Assembly: GCF_018829635.1 (NCBI RefSeq)
Contig: NZ_JAHKKG010000009.1
Span: forward strand, 390,186 to 454,185
Direction of reading: 5' to 3'
DNA: 64,000 bases
From: Paractinoplanes bogorensis
GTDB lineage: Bacteria > Actinomycetota > Actinomycetes > Mycobacteriales > Micromonosporaceae
A model generated the notes under the pieces. The model was not told the origin of the DNA, did no database searches, and saw only the letters and a list, made by a program, of their open reading frames with translations. How positions within the stretch are numbered: position 1 is the stretch's first letter; each line of letters starts with the position of its first letter. Position numbers and translations under genes: made by a program. This document shows, piece by piece, positions 47,717-56,895 of this stretch.

Positions 47717-50700
47717 ATGAAAAGAACCATCGCGGCAGCCATAGGCGGCGTGGTCGTCGCCGCCGGGCTGTCCCTGCCGGGCGTCGCCCAGGCGGCCACC
47801 GCACCGACCGAGATCCGGGTGATTCCGGCCCCGGCCGCAGACACCACGTTCGGCACCGACACCCCGGTGTTCGCCGGCGAGACCGGATTCCTGCACCGCC
47901 GGGCGTCGTCCTCGCCCTATCTGTGGACGACCTACGCCGACCGTCGCACCACTGTGGTCCCGGGCCTGGGCAGTGTGCCCTCGGCGGCCGTCGCCGGGGC
48001 GGGTGGCGACACCGTCATGCTGTTCGCCTCGGCGCCCGACCACCCGGTGACCGACACGACTCGCCAGTCGCTCGACCTGGGCACGATGACCTGGCGCGAG
48101 CTGCCCTCGGGCCCCGACATCGGCACCAACCGACTGCTCGGCGACTCGGTGCTGGTCGTCGAGAACGAGACGCCCAACACGGCCGAACTGCGCCGGCTCG
48201 CCGCCGACGGAACCGTCACGACGACGCCGGTCACCGGCATCCCGGACGCGTCGCTGCAGACCCTCATCTCAGCCAACGACGGCACCGCCGCCGTGCTCCG
48301 CTTCGGCGTGCCCAACGGCCGCTACGGCCTGCTCGACGCCGCTTCGGGGCGCGTCGTTCTGCTGCCGGTCGTCCCGGCCGCGAGCCGGGTCGTGCTGACC
48401 GCCGATCGGATCGGCCTGATCTATTCGACCTCGGTGCAGATCTTCGACCGCGCCGCGGTGGCCGACGGCACCGCCACCGAGCCGCGGATCGTCACGCTGC
48501 CCGCCGCCGTGTCGTCGCAGAACGTCGGGCTGGCCGGGGACGACGTGATCGCCCTGCGGCCCAGCACCGACCCCGAGCGGCGGCCCGTGCTGCGGCACAC
48601 GACGGCCGGCGGGGAACCGGCGACCGTCTCCGCGCGCTCCGACAACTACCTGATGCAGGCCTCCGACGGCGTCTACTTCGTGGGCGGCACGGCCCCGGCC
48701 GACTGGTCGGTGCGCAAGGCGACCGCGACCGGCGCCTCGGTCGTGCTGGCGCTCCAGGACGCCGACGCGGTCACCGCCGGTCTCACCCTGACCTCGGGCG
48801 TGGTCCGTTACACGACCGCGCAGCCGCGACCCGGCGAGAACGCGATCTACCGCCAGTACGCCACGCAGATCGGCGAGGGCGAGCCCGGCACCGGTTCCCC
48901 CGTACGCGACGGCGCGCTCTCGTTCCCGCAGACGTGCGAGGCCGACTCGGTCTGCGTCCGCACGGTCGACGGCGCGAACACCGGCTCGGCCTATCTGAGC
49001 CGCGACCCGTCCGACTTCCTCGTCCGGTCGGTGCCGCTGGGCCCGGTCGCGGTCGAGGTCGCCGCGCCCGCCAAGCTGGTCGACGCGTCCCCCAACTGGC
49101 GGCTCGTCACCCACACCAACTCGAAGGACCTGCTGCGCACCGACGGCACCAAGGTCATCCGCCCGGGCGGGGGCGTCTCGGCCCTCTGGTTCGACAACCT
49201 GTGGACGGGCGGTGCGTCGGACGCCATCTCGAGGTACGACCTGCGGGCGAGCGTCGAGACCTTCCCGGGTGTCAGCACCGGTTCGACCTGTACGAAGACC
49301 GAGGTCCAGGCCACCGGCAAGCACCTGCTCTGGGCCTGCGGCCCGGACGGACCGGCCGGCGTGGCCGAGTTCACCGGCCGGCGCATCGAGGTTCCGGCCG
49401 GGCAGTACCTGCTGGGTGACAACTACCTCGTGCGGCACGCCGACAACGGTGACCTGCTGCGCTACGACCTCACCACCGGCACGCTGGGCGAGCCGGTCGT
49501 CATGGCCAACTTCCCGCGCGGCGACCTGGCCGACGACCGCAGCATCACGTGGGCCGTCGACAAGTTCGGCGGTGACGTGGCCTGGGTCGACGCGGACAAC
49601 GCGGTGCACATCGTCGACCCGGGTGTCGCTCCGTCCGCCCCGGTCGCCGGCACCACCATCTCGGCGCCGACCTCGGTCACCCTGCCGGGCCCGGTGGCCG
49701 TGACCGCGCAGCTCTCCCGGCCGGTCACGTCGACCACGCTGACCGTTCTCGACGTACGCAAGAACGTGGTCGCCGCCCGCATCACCGGCGGCGCGGCCCG
49801 GGTCACCTCGACCACGACCTGGGACGGTCTGCTCGAAGGCGGCAAGCGGGCGGCCAAGGGCCCGTACCGCTGGACTCTCGCGGCCACTGTGGACGGCCGG
49901 ACGACCAACATCGGTACCGGCAACTTCACGATCACCTGTGGCGGGGCACCGATGCTGCACAGCTACGAGTGCACCGGTCAGCCGACGCTGCTGGCCCTGA
50001 ACAGCGCGTCGACCGGCCAGGGGAACTGGCAGTACACCCGGAACACCGGCGACACCATCTCGACGGTGAGCGCCGGCTCCGAGTTGCTGCCGGCGCTGAC
50101 CGGCATCCTGCCGTACGGCGACATCAACAACGATTCCCGCAACGACCTGCTGGTCCGCCGGTCCGACGGCTCGATGCGGGCCTACCTGGGCGGCGAGGCC
50201 CCGCCGCTTGGCAACAAGACCTCGGTGGCACTGCCGGGCAACTGGAACGGCTACGACGCGCTGATCCACACCGGTGACCTCACCAGCGACGGGATCTCCG
50301 ACCTCGTCGTCCGCGAGCGGGAGAGCGGCTCCCTCTTCATCTTCCCCGGCAACGGCACCGGCGGCTTCGGCGCCGCGCTGCAGATCCCGGGTGGCTACAA
50401 GGGATACAGCCGCTTCGTGGGCGTCGGCGACATCAACCTGGACGGCAAGGCCGACCTGATGATGCAGTACGACCCCACCAGCACGATGTACGCGATGTAC
50501 GGCAACGGCAACGGCACGTTCCAGAACCGGGTGGTCATCAGCACCGGCTGGCTCGGCTACAACGCCGTGATCGGCGCCGGTGACCTCAACGGGGACGGCT
50601 TGAACGACCTGCTCCTGCGCGACACCGCGGGCGTCCTCTACCGCCGCCTCGGCATCGGATCCGGCACGTTCGGCGACCGGGCCGTCGTCGGCACCGGCTA

Positions 50701-50725
50701 CCAGCAGTACTCCGGGGTGTACTAG
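47717..50725 (+). CDS. Large secreted FG-GAP repeat protein, copy 2
   Basis: The 1002-residue protein matches copy 1 along its whole length, starting MKRTIAAAIGGVVVAAGLSL with signal peptide cleavage near AQAATAP, and ending with FG-GAP repeats (GVGDINLDGKADLMM and GAGDLNGDGLNDLLL). The Ig-like part is WDGLLEGGKRAAKGPYRWTL. A GGGGAG site leads the ATG and the gap to copy 1 is 14 bp, so both are probably co-transcribed after a tandem duplication. The middle regions have diverged more than the repeats. Confidence 0.85.
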   Translation: MKRTIAAAIGGVVVAAGLSLPGVAQAATAPTEIRVIPAPAADTTFGTDTPVFAGETGFLHRRASSSPYLWTTYADRRTTVVPGLGSVPSAAVAGAGGDTVMLFASAPDHPVTDTTRQSLDLGTMTWRELPSGPDIGTNRLLGDSVLVVENETPNTAELRRLAADGTVTTTPVTGIPDASLQTLISANDGTAAVLRFGVPNGRYGLLDAASGRVVLLPVVPAASRVVLTADRIGLIYSTSVQIFDRAAVADGTATEPRIVTLPAAVSSQNVGLAGDDVIALRPSTDPERRPVLRHTTAGGEPATVSARSDNYLMQASDGVYFVGGTAPADWSVRKATATGASVVLALQDADAVTAGLTLTSGVVRYTTAQPRPGENAIYRQYATQIGEGEPGTGSPVRDGALSFPQTCEADSVCVRTVDGANTGSAYLSRDPSDFLVRSVPLGPVAVEVAAPAKLVDASPNWRLVTHTNSKDLLRTDGTKVIRPGGGVSALWFDNLWTGGASDAISRYDLRASVETFPGVSTGSTCTKTEVQATGKHLLWACGPDGPAGVAEFTGRRIEVPAGQYLLGDNYLVRHADNGDLLRYDLTTGTLGEPVVMANFPRGDLADDRSITWAVDKFGGDVAWVDADNAVHIVDPGVAPSAPVAGTTISAPTSVTLPGPVAVTAQLSRPVTSTTLTVLDVRKNVVAARITGGAARVTSTTTWDGLLEGGKRAAKGPYRWTLAATVDGRTTNIGTGNFTITCGGAPMLHSYECTGQPTLLALNSASTGQGNWQYTRNTGDTISTVSAGSELLPALTGILPYGDINNDSRNDLLVRRSDGSMRAYLGGEAPPLGNKTSVALPGNWNGYDALIHTGDLTSDGISDLVVRERESGSLFIFPGNGTGGFGAALQIPGGYKGYSRFVGVGDINLDGKADLMMQYDPTSTMYAMYGNGNGTFQNRVVISTGWLGYNAVIGAGDLNGDGLNDLLLRDTAGVLYRRLGIGSGTFGDRAVVGTGYQQYSGVY

Positions 50726-50729
50726 AGCG

Positions 50730-52262
50730 TTATCGGCGGCGCAGGGCGACGATCGCGATGTCGTCGGCCTGTTGCCCGGCGCCGCCGAGTTCCACCATGA
50801 GGCGACGGCAGTACGCGTCCAGGCTCGGCTCGACCGACCCGGACGCCTCGGCCAGCGCCGCCAGGCCCACGTCGATGTCCGCGTCCCGGCGCTCGACCAG
50901 GCCGTCCGTATAGAGCACGAGCGTCCCGCCCGGCGGCAGCACGAACTCGAGGTCGTCGGCCGGGCGGGCCGCGTTGATGCCGAGCAGCGGGCCGTGCGGC
51001 GCCAGGAACTGCGTGCCCTCGGCGGTGTGCAGCAGCGGCGGCAGGTGCCCGGCGCTGGCCATCCGCACCTTTCCGGTGGCGGGTTCGAGCGTGAGCAGGC
51101 AGATGGTGGCCGAGTCGTCCGGCAGCACGGTTCGCATGAAGTGGTTGACCAGGCCGAGCACCACGCCCGGCGGGTGCCCTTCGACGGCGTACGCGCGAAC
51201 AGCGTGCCGCACCTCGGCCATGACCGTGGCCGCGTGCAGCGAGTGGCCGGCGACGTCGCCGATGGCCACCAGCAGCCGCCCGTCGAGCATGGTGAGCTCG
51301 TAGAAGTCGCCGCCCACCTCGGACTGCGCACCGGCCGGCTCGTAGCGCATGGCCAGCTCGACACCGGGCACGTCGGGCAGGTGCGACTGCAGCAGGCTGC
51401 GCTGCAGCGTGACCGCAATCCGATGTTCCTCGTCGTAGGAGCGTTGAGCCTCGACGGCCGCCGCGACTGTCTGGGAGAGCTGCCGCAGCACCGGGAAGCC
51501 CGGATTTTGACTGCTGGCGGGCACGGCCACATAGATCGGCGGGCGGTCGTTGCGCAGCCGGGCCGCGGCGACCGCCACCGACTCCCCGTCGGGCCAGGTG
51601 ACGCCGTCCCAGTCAGCGACATCATCGGTCCGGACCCGCGAGCCGACCTCGACCGTCTCTTCCGGCAACGGCCATTCCCGTACGACCGGAGGTGAGCCCA
51701 CCGCAGCGATGCCCTCGCCGTCCGCGCCCTCGGCCAGCACCACCACGGGGCCACCGAAGATCTCCTGCGCCCCGATCGCCGCCGCCTGGAGCAGGTCGGG
51801 CAACGTGGCCGCGGTGTTGATGGCGAGCGTGGCCTCGGCGAGCCGCACCATGCGGGTGGCCAGCGCCTCGGCTCGCCGGCGGGCCGAGTAGTAGCGCAGC
51901 ACGGCCTGGGTGGTGGCGATCAGCTCGTCGGGCTCGATCGGCTCGACCAGATAGGCGTCGGCGCCCCGGTTAAGGCCCTGCGTGCGATCGACGACGTCGA
52001 CCGCGTGCGCCGACACGTGGATGACGGGCAAGGAGCCGTACGCGGAATCGGTCTTGATCCTCTCGCAGACGTCGAAGCCGCTCATGTCGGGCAGCTTGAC
52101 GTCGAGCACCACCAGGTCGACGTCGGAGCCGGGCAGCATGGTCAGCGCCTCGCCGCCGGTCTCGGCCTGGCGCACCGTGAAGCCGGCCCGGGTCAGCCAA
52201 CTGACCAGCAGATAGCGCTTGGTCGCGCTGTCGTCGACGACCAGCACGGTGGCCGGGGTCAT
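50730..52262 (-). CDS. REC-SpoIIE (PP2C) phosphatase
   Basis: The 510-residue protein has an N-terminal REC domain (about 3-118; VLVVDDSATKRYLLVSWL, DLVVLDVKLPDMSGFDVCE), a GAF-like linker and a C-terminal PP2C domain (about 300-510; EVGGDFYELTMLDG, GDVAGHSLHAATVM, LVLYTDGLVERR). A phosphorylated REC would switch on the phosphatase that dephosphorylates STAS proteins. It is the last gene of the rsbR-started operon and overlaps the kinase gene (ATGA). Confidence 0.92.
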   Translation of the reverse strand: MTPATVLVVDDSATKRYLLVSWLTRAGFTVRQAETGGEALTMLPGSDVDLVVLDVKLPDMSGFDVCERIKTDSAYGSLPVIHVSAHAVDVVDRTQGLNRGADAYLVEPIEPDELIATTQAVLRYYSARRRAEALATRMVRLAEATLAINTAATLPDLLQAAAIGAQEIFGGPVVVLAEGADGEGIAAVGSPPVVREWPLPEETVEVGSRVRTDDVADWDGVTWPDGESVAVAAARLRNDRPPIYVAVPASSQNPGFPVLRQLSQTVAAAVEAQRSYDEEHRIAVTLQRSLLQSHLPDVPGVELAMRYEPAGAQSEVGGDFYELTMLDGRLLVAIGDVAGHSLHAATVMAEVRHAVRAYAVEGHPPGVVLGLVNHFMRTVLPDDSATICLLTLEPATGKVRMASAGHLPPLLHTAEGTQFLAPHGPLLGINAARPADDLEFVLPPGGTLVLYTDGLVERRDADIDVGLAALAEASGSVEPSLDAYCRRLMVELGGAGQQADDIAIVALRRR

Positions 52263-53599
52263 GACGGCAGCCTCAGGGTGAAGGTGCTCCCCTCGCCGGG
52301 GGTGGAGTCGACCCGGAGCACGCCGCCCAGGATGCCGGCCAGCCGGCGGGCGTAGGGCAGACCGAGGCCGGTGCCTTTGCCGTTGAGCGACTTGCTGCCC
52401 GGCACCTGATAGAACTCCTCGAAGATTCGTTCGTGCAGCTCGGGCGGGATGCCGGTGCCGGTGTCGGCCACGGTGAACTCGATGTCGTCGTCGACCGCGC
52501 GGGCGACCAGCCGCACCTCACCGGCGGCGGTGAACTTGAGCGCGTTGGTGAGCAGGTTGCGCAGCACCCGGGCCAGCAGCACCTCGTCGGAGCGGATCGA
52601 CGCCACGGCCGGCTCGTCGACCCGGAAGTCGACCTCGGGCCGGGTCGCCAGCGGCCGCAGGGTGCCGCGCAGCTGGCCGAACATGGCCTTGAGGTCGACC
52701 TGCTCCCACTGCGGCTCGATCCGGCCGGCCTCGGCCTTGGCCAGGTCGAGCAGGTCGTTGACAAGCGCGAGCAGGTCGCTGGCCGAGCTGCCGATCAGCT
52801 CGACCTGACGCCTCTGCTCGGTGGTGAGGGGATCGGAGGAGCCATCGCCGAGCAACCGGCCGAGGCCGATGACCGCGGTGACCGGCGCACGCAGTTCGTG
52901 GCTGACGTTGGCCAGGAAGCGGCTCTTGGCCTCGCTCGCCGCGGCCAGCTGCTCCGACTTCTCGTCGAGCTCGGCATAGAGCGCCACCACGCCGCGGTTG
53001 GTCTCCTCCAGCTCCTCGGTGAGCTGGTTGTAGAGCGCCATGACACCGCGGTTGGTCTCTTCCAGCTCGGCGTTGAGCCGGGCCAGTTCGTCGCGTTGCG
53101 CGCGCACCTCGTCGAGGGCGGCGATGAGCTGCTGATTCTGCACGTTGAGCTCGTCGAGGGGGCTTCCCGGGACGTGGCGGGCCAACCCGGCGCGGATGTC
53201 GTCCATCCGTTCCGGGGTCAGCCTCGGCGCACTCGCCGGCAAACGTCGAGCCATCCAGACGACCGTACCGGTCTCACCCTGTTCGACCTCCATCCGATCC
53301 ACCAGACGGCCCACATGTGCAAGTTCTCCGCGCAGTCGCTCCACGTCACCGGTAGCCGCACGTTCGACCGTCAACCGTAGGGCGGGCTTTACCCCGTTTT
53401 CCCACACGGTGAACGTCACGTCGGCATCGGTGCCCTCGGCCAGCACCACGCGGCTCACCTCGCTCAGCCCGGTCGCGATCCGGGTCTGGTCCTGCTGCTC
53501 GAGACCGACCGCGCGGGCCACCTCACGAGCGAGCTGGCGCACCACGAAGACGTCCTGCTCCACCCGCAGCCGCATGCGCAACAGGGGCGCGGCGCTCAT
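52259..53599 (-). CDS. Histidine kinase with degenerate RsbT-like N-terminus
   Basis: The 446-residue protein has HisKA (about 200-265; SRFLANVSHELRAPVTAVIG) and HATPase (about 330-446; GKGTGLGLPYARRLAGILGG) domains. Its N-terminal 110 residues align with RsbT of the same operon: VEQDVFVVRQLAREVARAVG and QQDQTRIATGLSEVSRVV. The ATP-binding Asn of RsbT (ELARNTL) is Val here, so the head is probably inactive and may bind stressosome partners. A coiled coil with two copies of EETNRGVMALYNQL-like sequence joins the parts. ATG at 53599 overlaps the upstream stop by 1 bp; GTG at 53602 is the alternative. Confidence 0.87.
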   Translation of the reverse strand: MSAAPLLRMRLRVEQDVFVVRQLAREVARAVGLEQQDQTRIATGLSEVSRVVLAEGTDADVTFTVWENGVKPALRLTVERAATGDVERLRGELAHVGRLVDRMEVEQGETGTVVWMARRLPASAPRLTPERMDDIRAGLARHVPGSPLDELNVQNQQLIAALDEVRAQRDELARLNAELEETNRGVMALYNQLTEELEETNRGVVALYAELDEKSEQLAAASEAKSRFLANVSHELRAPVTAVIGLGRLLGDGSSDPLTTEQRRQVELIGSSASDLLALVNDLLDLAKAEAGRIEPQWEQVDLKAMFGQLRGTLRPLATRPEVDFRVDEPAVASIRSDEVLLARVLRNLLTNALKFTAAGEVRLVARAVDDDIEFTVADTGTGIPPELHERIFEEFYQVPGSKSLNGKGTGLGLPYARRLAGILGGVLRVDSTPGEGSTFTLRLPS

Positions 53600-54627
53600 C
53601 ACAGCCTGGCCACGACTACACCGGCATCGTCGCGCCGGGTGCCCGCGTCGCGCAACAGGGTCGCCGCGATCACCAAGGGCGAGCCCAGCAGCAGGCCCGG
53701 ATAGTCGGCCAGGTTCCAGCGGTCGACCACGCCGTCCGAGTGCATCACCACGACATCCTCCGGAGTGATCGGATAGTCGTACTGGCGGATCTGGCGGCGC
53801 TGGTGACCGGTGATGCCGGGCAGCGAGATCATGCCGCGCCGGGTGCCCCCGGGCGAGACCACGGTGCCGGAGATGTTGCCCAGTCCGGCGTAGCGGACCA
53901 GGCCGGCGTCGGGGTCGAGCTCGGCCACGGCCACGGCCGCGCCACGGGTGTGACTCATCCGGCGGTGCAGATGCTCGAGGACGGTCGCCGGTGGGGCCGC
54001 GGGCGCGTCGGTGAACGCGCGGACCGCCTCGTGGGAGGCCGCCGCGGCCAGCCCGCCGTGCCCCAGCCCGTCCGACATCAGCACCTGCCGGCGGCCCTCG
54101 GCCTCGCGGACGGCGAAGGCGTCCCCACTGACCGGCTCACCGGTCAACGGACGGGTGATTCCGGCCGCCCGGGCGGGCAACGGGGGTTCGCCCGGCCACA
54201 CCTGAGCCGCCAGCACAGTGCCTTTTCCCGGTACGGAGTGCAGGTCGCACCACGACGACTGGCGCACGATCGCACCCAGTCCGATGCCCAGGGTGCCCAC
54301 CGTCGAATGCCCGTCGCCGATCGAGTGCACCAGGTCGGCCATGCCCGGCCCGTGGTCCACGGCGATCAGCTCGACCCCGGCCTGTTCCGGCGTGCGGACC
54401 ACCCGCAGCAGCAGGACGCCCTGATCGGCGTGCTTGACGAGGTTGCCGGCCATCTCGGCGGCGAGGATGGAGAGGTCGTTGACGCGGCGCTCGGGCAGAA
54501 CCAGTTCGGCTGCCAGGCGCTCGGCCGTCCGGCGTACGGCGGAGGCCGTGGCGGCTTCCTCCACCCGGAACCAGACTCCCCCGTCGAGAAGCCCCTCGGG
54601 TAGCGACGCCACCGCGCCTCCGCTCAT
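53599..54627 (-). CDS. RsbT-like ATPase / PP2C fusion (RsbX-like)
   Basis: The 342-residue protein has an N-terminal HATPase domain (about 15-150; NDLSILAAEMAGNLVKHADQ keeps the ATP-site Asn) and a C-terminal PP2C-like domain (about 155-342; GEPVSGDAFAVREAEG, MSDGLGHGGLAAAAS, VVMHSDGVVDRW). The C-terminal half resembles RsbX, which dephosphorylates RsbR and RsbS to reset the stressosome. Joining it to a kinase-like ATPase is unusual. ATG at 54627 overlaps rsbT (ATGA). Confidence 0.85.
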   Translation of the reverse strand: MSGGAVASLPEGLLDGGVWFRVEEAATASAVRRTAERLAAELVLPERRVNDLSILAAEMAGNLVKHADQGVLLLRVVRTPEQAGVELIAVDHGPGMADLVHSIGDGHSTVGTLGIGLGAIVRQSSWCDLHSVPGKGTVLAAQVWPGEPPLPARAAGITRPLTGEPVSGDAFAVREAEGRRQVLMSDGLGHGGLAAAASHEAVRAFTDAPAAPPATVLEHLHRRMSHTRGAAVAVAELDPDAGLVRYAGLGNISGTVVSPGGTRRGMISLPGITGHQRRQIRQYDYPITPEDVVVMHSDGVVDRWNLADYPGLLLGSPLVIAATLLRDAGTRRDDAGVVVARL

Positions 54628-55019
54628 CGGCACCACTTGGTCACGGTAATGGTCGTACCCTCGCCTACCGCGGTGACGATGTCGAATTCGTCGACGAGTC
54701 GCCGCGCGCCGCTGAGACCGAGCCCCAGCCCGCCGCCCGTCGTGTACCCGTCGGTGAAGGCCAGATCGAGGTCGGCGATGCCCGGCCCATTGTCGGCGAA
54801 AACGATCCGGATGCCCTTGCGCCGCCCGTTCTCGGCCGGGCTCACCTCGACCGAGCCGCCCCCGCCGTAGACCAGGGTGTTGCGGGCCAGCTCGCTCGCC
54901 GCCGTGACAAGTTTGGTCTGGTCGACCAGCGACAACTTCACCGCCACGGCCAGCGTACGCACGAGCTGGCGGACCCGGACGACGTCCCGGTCGGAGGTGA
55001 CCTCGATCCGCTCGTTCAC
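54624..55019 (-). CDS. rsbT: RsbT serine kinase
   Basis: The 131-residue GHKL kinase has the RsbT N-terminus (VTSDRDVVRVRQLVRTLAVA), N-box ELARNTLVYGGGG, G1-box VFADNGPGIADLD and the G2 region GGGLGLGLSGARRLVDEFD. RsbT phosphorylates RsbR and RsbS in the stressosome, then leaves to act on a downstream phosphatase. GTG start; its first codon overlaps the rsbS stop (GTGA). Confidence 0.94.
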   Translation of the reverse strand: MNERIEVTSDRDVVRVRQLVRTLAVAVKLSLVDQTKLVTAASELARNTLVYGGGGSVEVSPAENGRRKGIRIVFADNGPGIADLDLAFTDGYTTGGGLGLGLSGARRLVDEFDIVTAVGEGTTITVTKWCR

Positions 55020-55435
55020 GGCGTCGATACCGCGGGCGTATCGGTGCCTTCCACGTCGTCGCCGTCGTCCCCGTCGTCGTCGCCGCGTTCCCGGGCCAGC
55101 AGGTCCATGCCGAGCTCGACGTTCAGTGCCGTACGGATGCCGGGCAGCTGCAGGCCCAGCTCGACCAGCGTGATCGCCACGGCCGGGCGCATGCCGACCA
55201 CGACGGTCTCGGCGTCGAGCACCCGCGAGACCGCGGCGATCGTGGCCAGCGTGCGGCCGACGAACGAGTCGACGATGTCGAGCGCGCTGATGTCGATGAT
55301 CACACCGTGGCAGCCGGTGGCCACGATGCGGTCGGCGAGGTCTTCCTGCAGCTGCAGGGCGACCTGGTCCTCCATGTCGATCTGGATGGAGACCAGCAGG
55401 ATGTCACCGATCTTGAGGACCGGTACGCGGTCCAC
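55016..55435 (-). CDS. rsbS: RsbS stressosome STAS protein
   Basis: The 139-residue protein is a STAS domain starting VDRVPVLKIGDILLVSIQID, with DISALDIVDSFVGRTLATIA holding the phosphorylatable Ser. It forms the core of the stressosome with RsbR and holds RsbT until Ser is phosphorylated. The C-terminus is an acidic tail (GDDDGDDGDDVEGTD) not found in Bacillus RsbS. GTG at 55435 lies 1 bp after the rsbR stop. Confidence 0.92.
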   Translation of the reverse strand: MDRVPVLKIGDILLVSIQIDMEDQVALQLQEDLADRIVATGCHGVIIDISALDIVDSFVGRTLATIAAVSRVLDAETVVVGMRPAVAITLVELGLQLPGIRTALNVELGMDLLARERGDDDGDDGDDVEGTDTPAVSTP

Positions 55436-55436
55436 G

Positions 55437-56276
55437 TCAGCGCGCCTTCCGGCCCGTCTGGGCCAGCACGTAACGCAACGCATCGGCCAGCGAGGACTTG
55501 GTCGCGATGTCGCCGAACTCGATGCCCAGGGCCACGATCGTCTGGGCGATCTGGGGGCGGATGCCGGAGATGATGCAGTCGGCGCCCATCAACCGGGCGG
55601 CCACCACCGTCTTGAGGATGTGCTGGGCCACCTGGGTGTCGACCGCCGGCACACCGGTGATGTCGATGATCGCGTACGGGGAACCGGTGTCGACCAGCGT
55701 CTGCAGCAGCCGCTCCATCACCACCTGGGCGCGGGCCGAGTCGAGCGTGCCGACCAGCGGGACGGCGACCACGCCCTCCCACAGCTTCACCACCGGCGTC
55801 GACAGCTCGAGCAGCTGCTCGGTCTGGTCGGCGATGAGTTCCTCGCGTACGCGGACGTAGCTGTCGAAGGTGAACAGCGCCGCCTGGTCGACAAAAGAAG
55901 AGAAGGCCACGTAGTCCTTGAGAGTGGCGGCGTCGCTGCTGTAGTCGCCGAGGACGCCGAGCACGGCCTCCTTGAGGGCGAAAACACTGACCGCGGTCTC
56001 GGTGGCGCTGAAGCCCTGCCGCGCCCGCGAGGCGGACAACTCCGCGAGCTGAGCCCGCAGCTCGGCCGTGCTCTCGCCGGAGAGATCACGCGCCGCGCCG
56101 GCCAAGGCCTGCTGGAAGCCGCGCCGCAGCTCGGCCGTCTGCCGTTGCAGCTCGGCCTGGCTCAGCCGGCCGCGCAACGTGGCCGCCACCTGCTCGGTCC
56201 AGGCCGCCACCAGGGCGTCCTGATTCTCCTCGAGCAGAGCGGCGAAGCGGGCCGCCTCATCCACGCTCAGCGTCAC
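55437..56276 (-). CDS. rsbR: RsbR-like stressosome protein
   Basis: The 279-residue protein has an N-terminal helical region (about 1-155) of the RsbRD type and a C-terminal STAS domain (about 165-279; YAIIDITGVPAVDTQVAQHI with the Thr-phosphosite region). The N-terminal domain is the sensory turret of the stressosome. It heads the rsbR-S-T operon and starts at GTG 56276, with GGGGAGG five bp upstream; a TTG 30 bp upstream is less likely. Confidence 0.92.
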   Translation of the reverse strand: MTLSVDEAARFAALLEENQDALVAAWTEQVAATLRGRLSQAELQRQTAELRRGFQQALAGAARDLSGESTAELRAQLAELSASRARQGFSATETAVSVFALKEAVLGVLGDYSSDAATLKDYVAFSSFVDQAALFTFDSYVRVREELIADQTEQLLELSTPVVKLWEGVVAVPLVGTLDSARAQVVMERLLQTLVDTGSPYAIIDITGVPAVDTQVAQHILKTVVAARLMGADCIISGIRPQIAQTIVALGIEFGDIATKSSLADALRYVLAQTGRKAR

Positions 56277-56438
56277 CGCTGCCTCCCCTTGTCCTGGCTC
56301 CTGCAACTTGTCCCAGCTCCTACAACGGGCGGGACTTTACCATCGCGGACCTTGATACTTGCTGCGAGCCAAATAACCCCCGTTCTGCGCGCCCGGCGTG
56401 TCTTGGAGTACCGTTCAGCACATAACTGGAGGTCCTGA

Positions 56439-56792
56439 ATGTCTCTGACGGTACAAACGGAACAGCGCGCCGACATGGTCGTCGTGTCGGTCGCGGGCGA
56501 GCTCGACATGGCCACCGCGCCCCAGCTTCAGGACCAGATCAGCGACCTGCTGGAGAAGGGGCGCACCCGTCTGGTCTTCGACCTCGCCGAGGTGTCGTTC
56601 TGTGACTCCACCGGCCTCTCGGTCTTCGTCCGGGCCAAGAACAGCACCGACGATGCCGGCGGCACGGTCCGCCTGGCCGCCCCGCAGCGCGGGGTGCTGC
56701 GCATCCTCGAGGTGAGCGGGCTGGTCGAGGTGTTGCGCACCTATCCCACGGTCGACGAGGCCGTGAACGCTCAGGAACCCGCGCTCGACTGA
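56439..56792 (+). CDS. STAS-domain anti-sigma factor antagonist
   Basis: The 117-residue protein is one STAS domain, SLTVQTEQRADMVVVSVAGE at the start and DLAEVSFCDSTGLSVFVRAK with the phosphorylated Ser. It is of the RsbV/BldG type and faces the rsb operon, so it may be the substrate of the encoded PP2C proteins. GGAGGTCCTGA precedes the ATG. It forms a pair with the similar gene at 32580 but is not its close copy. Confidence 0.9.
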   Translation: MSLTVQTEQRADMVVVSVAGELDMATAPQLQDQISDLLEKGRTRLVFDLAEVSFCDSTGLSVFVRAKNSTDDAGGTVRLAAPQRGVLRILEVSGLVEVLRTYPTVDEAVNAQEPALD

Positions 56793-56895
56793 GACTTCTG
56801 CTCTTTTCGGCTCGTCCCGATCGGCGTAGTTTGTCGCCGACCGGTCGTGGGCACCTGCGGCCGTAAAGATCCCCAGGCGCGCGCAGGAGAGCTTC

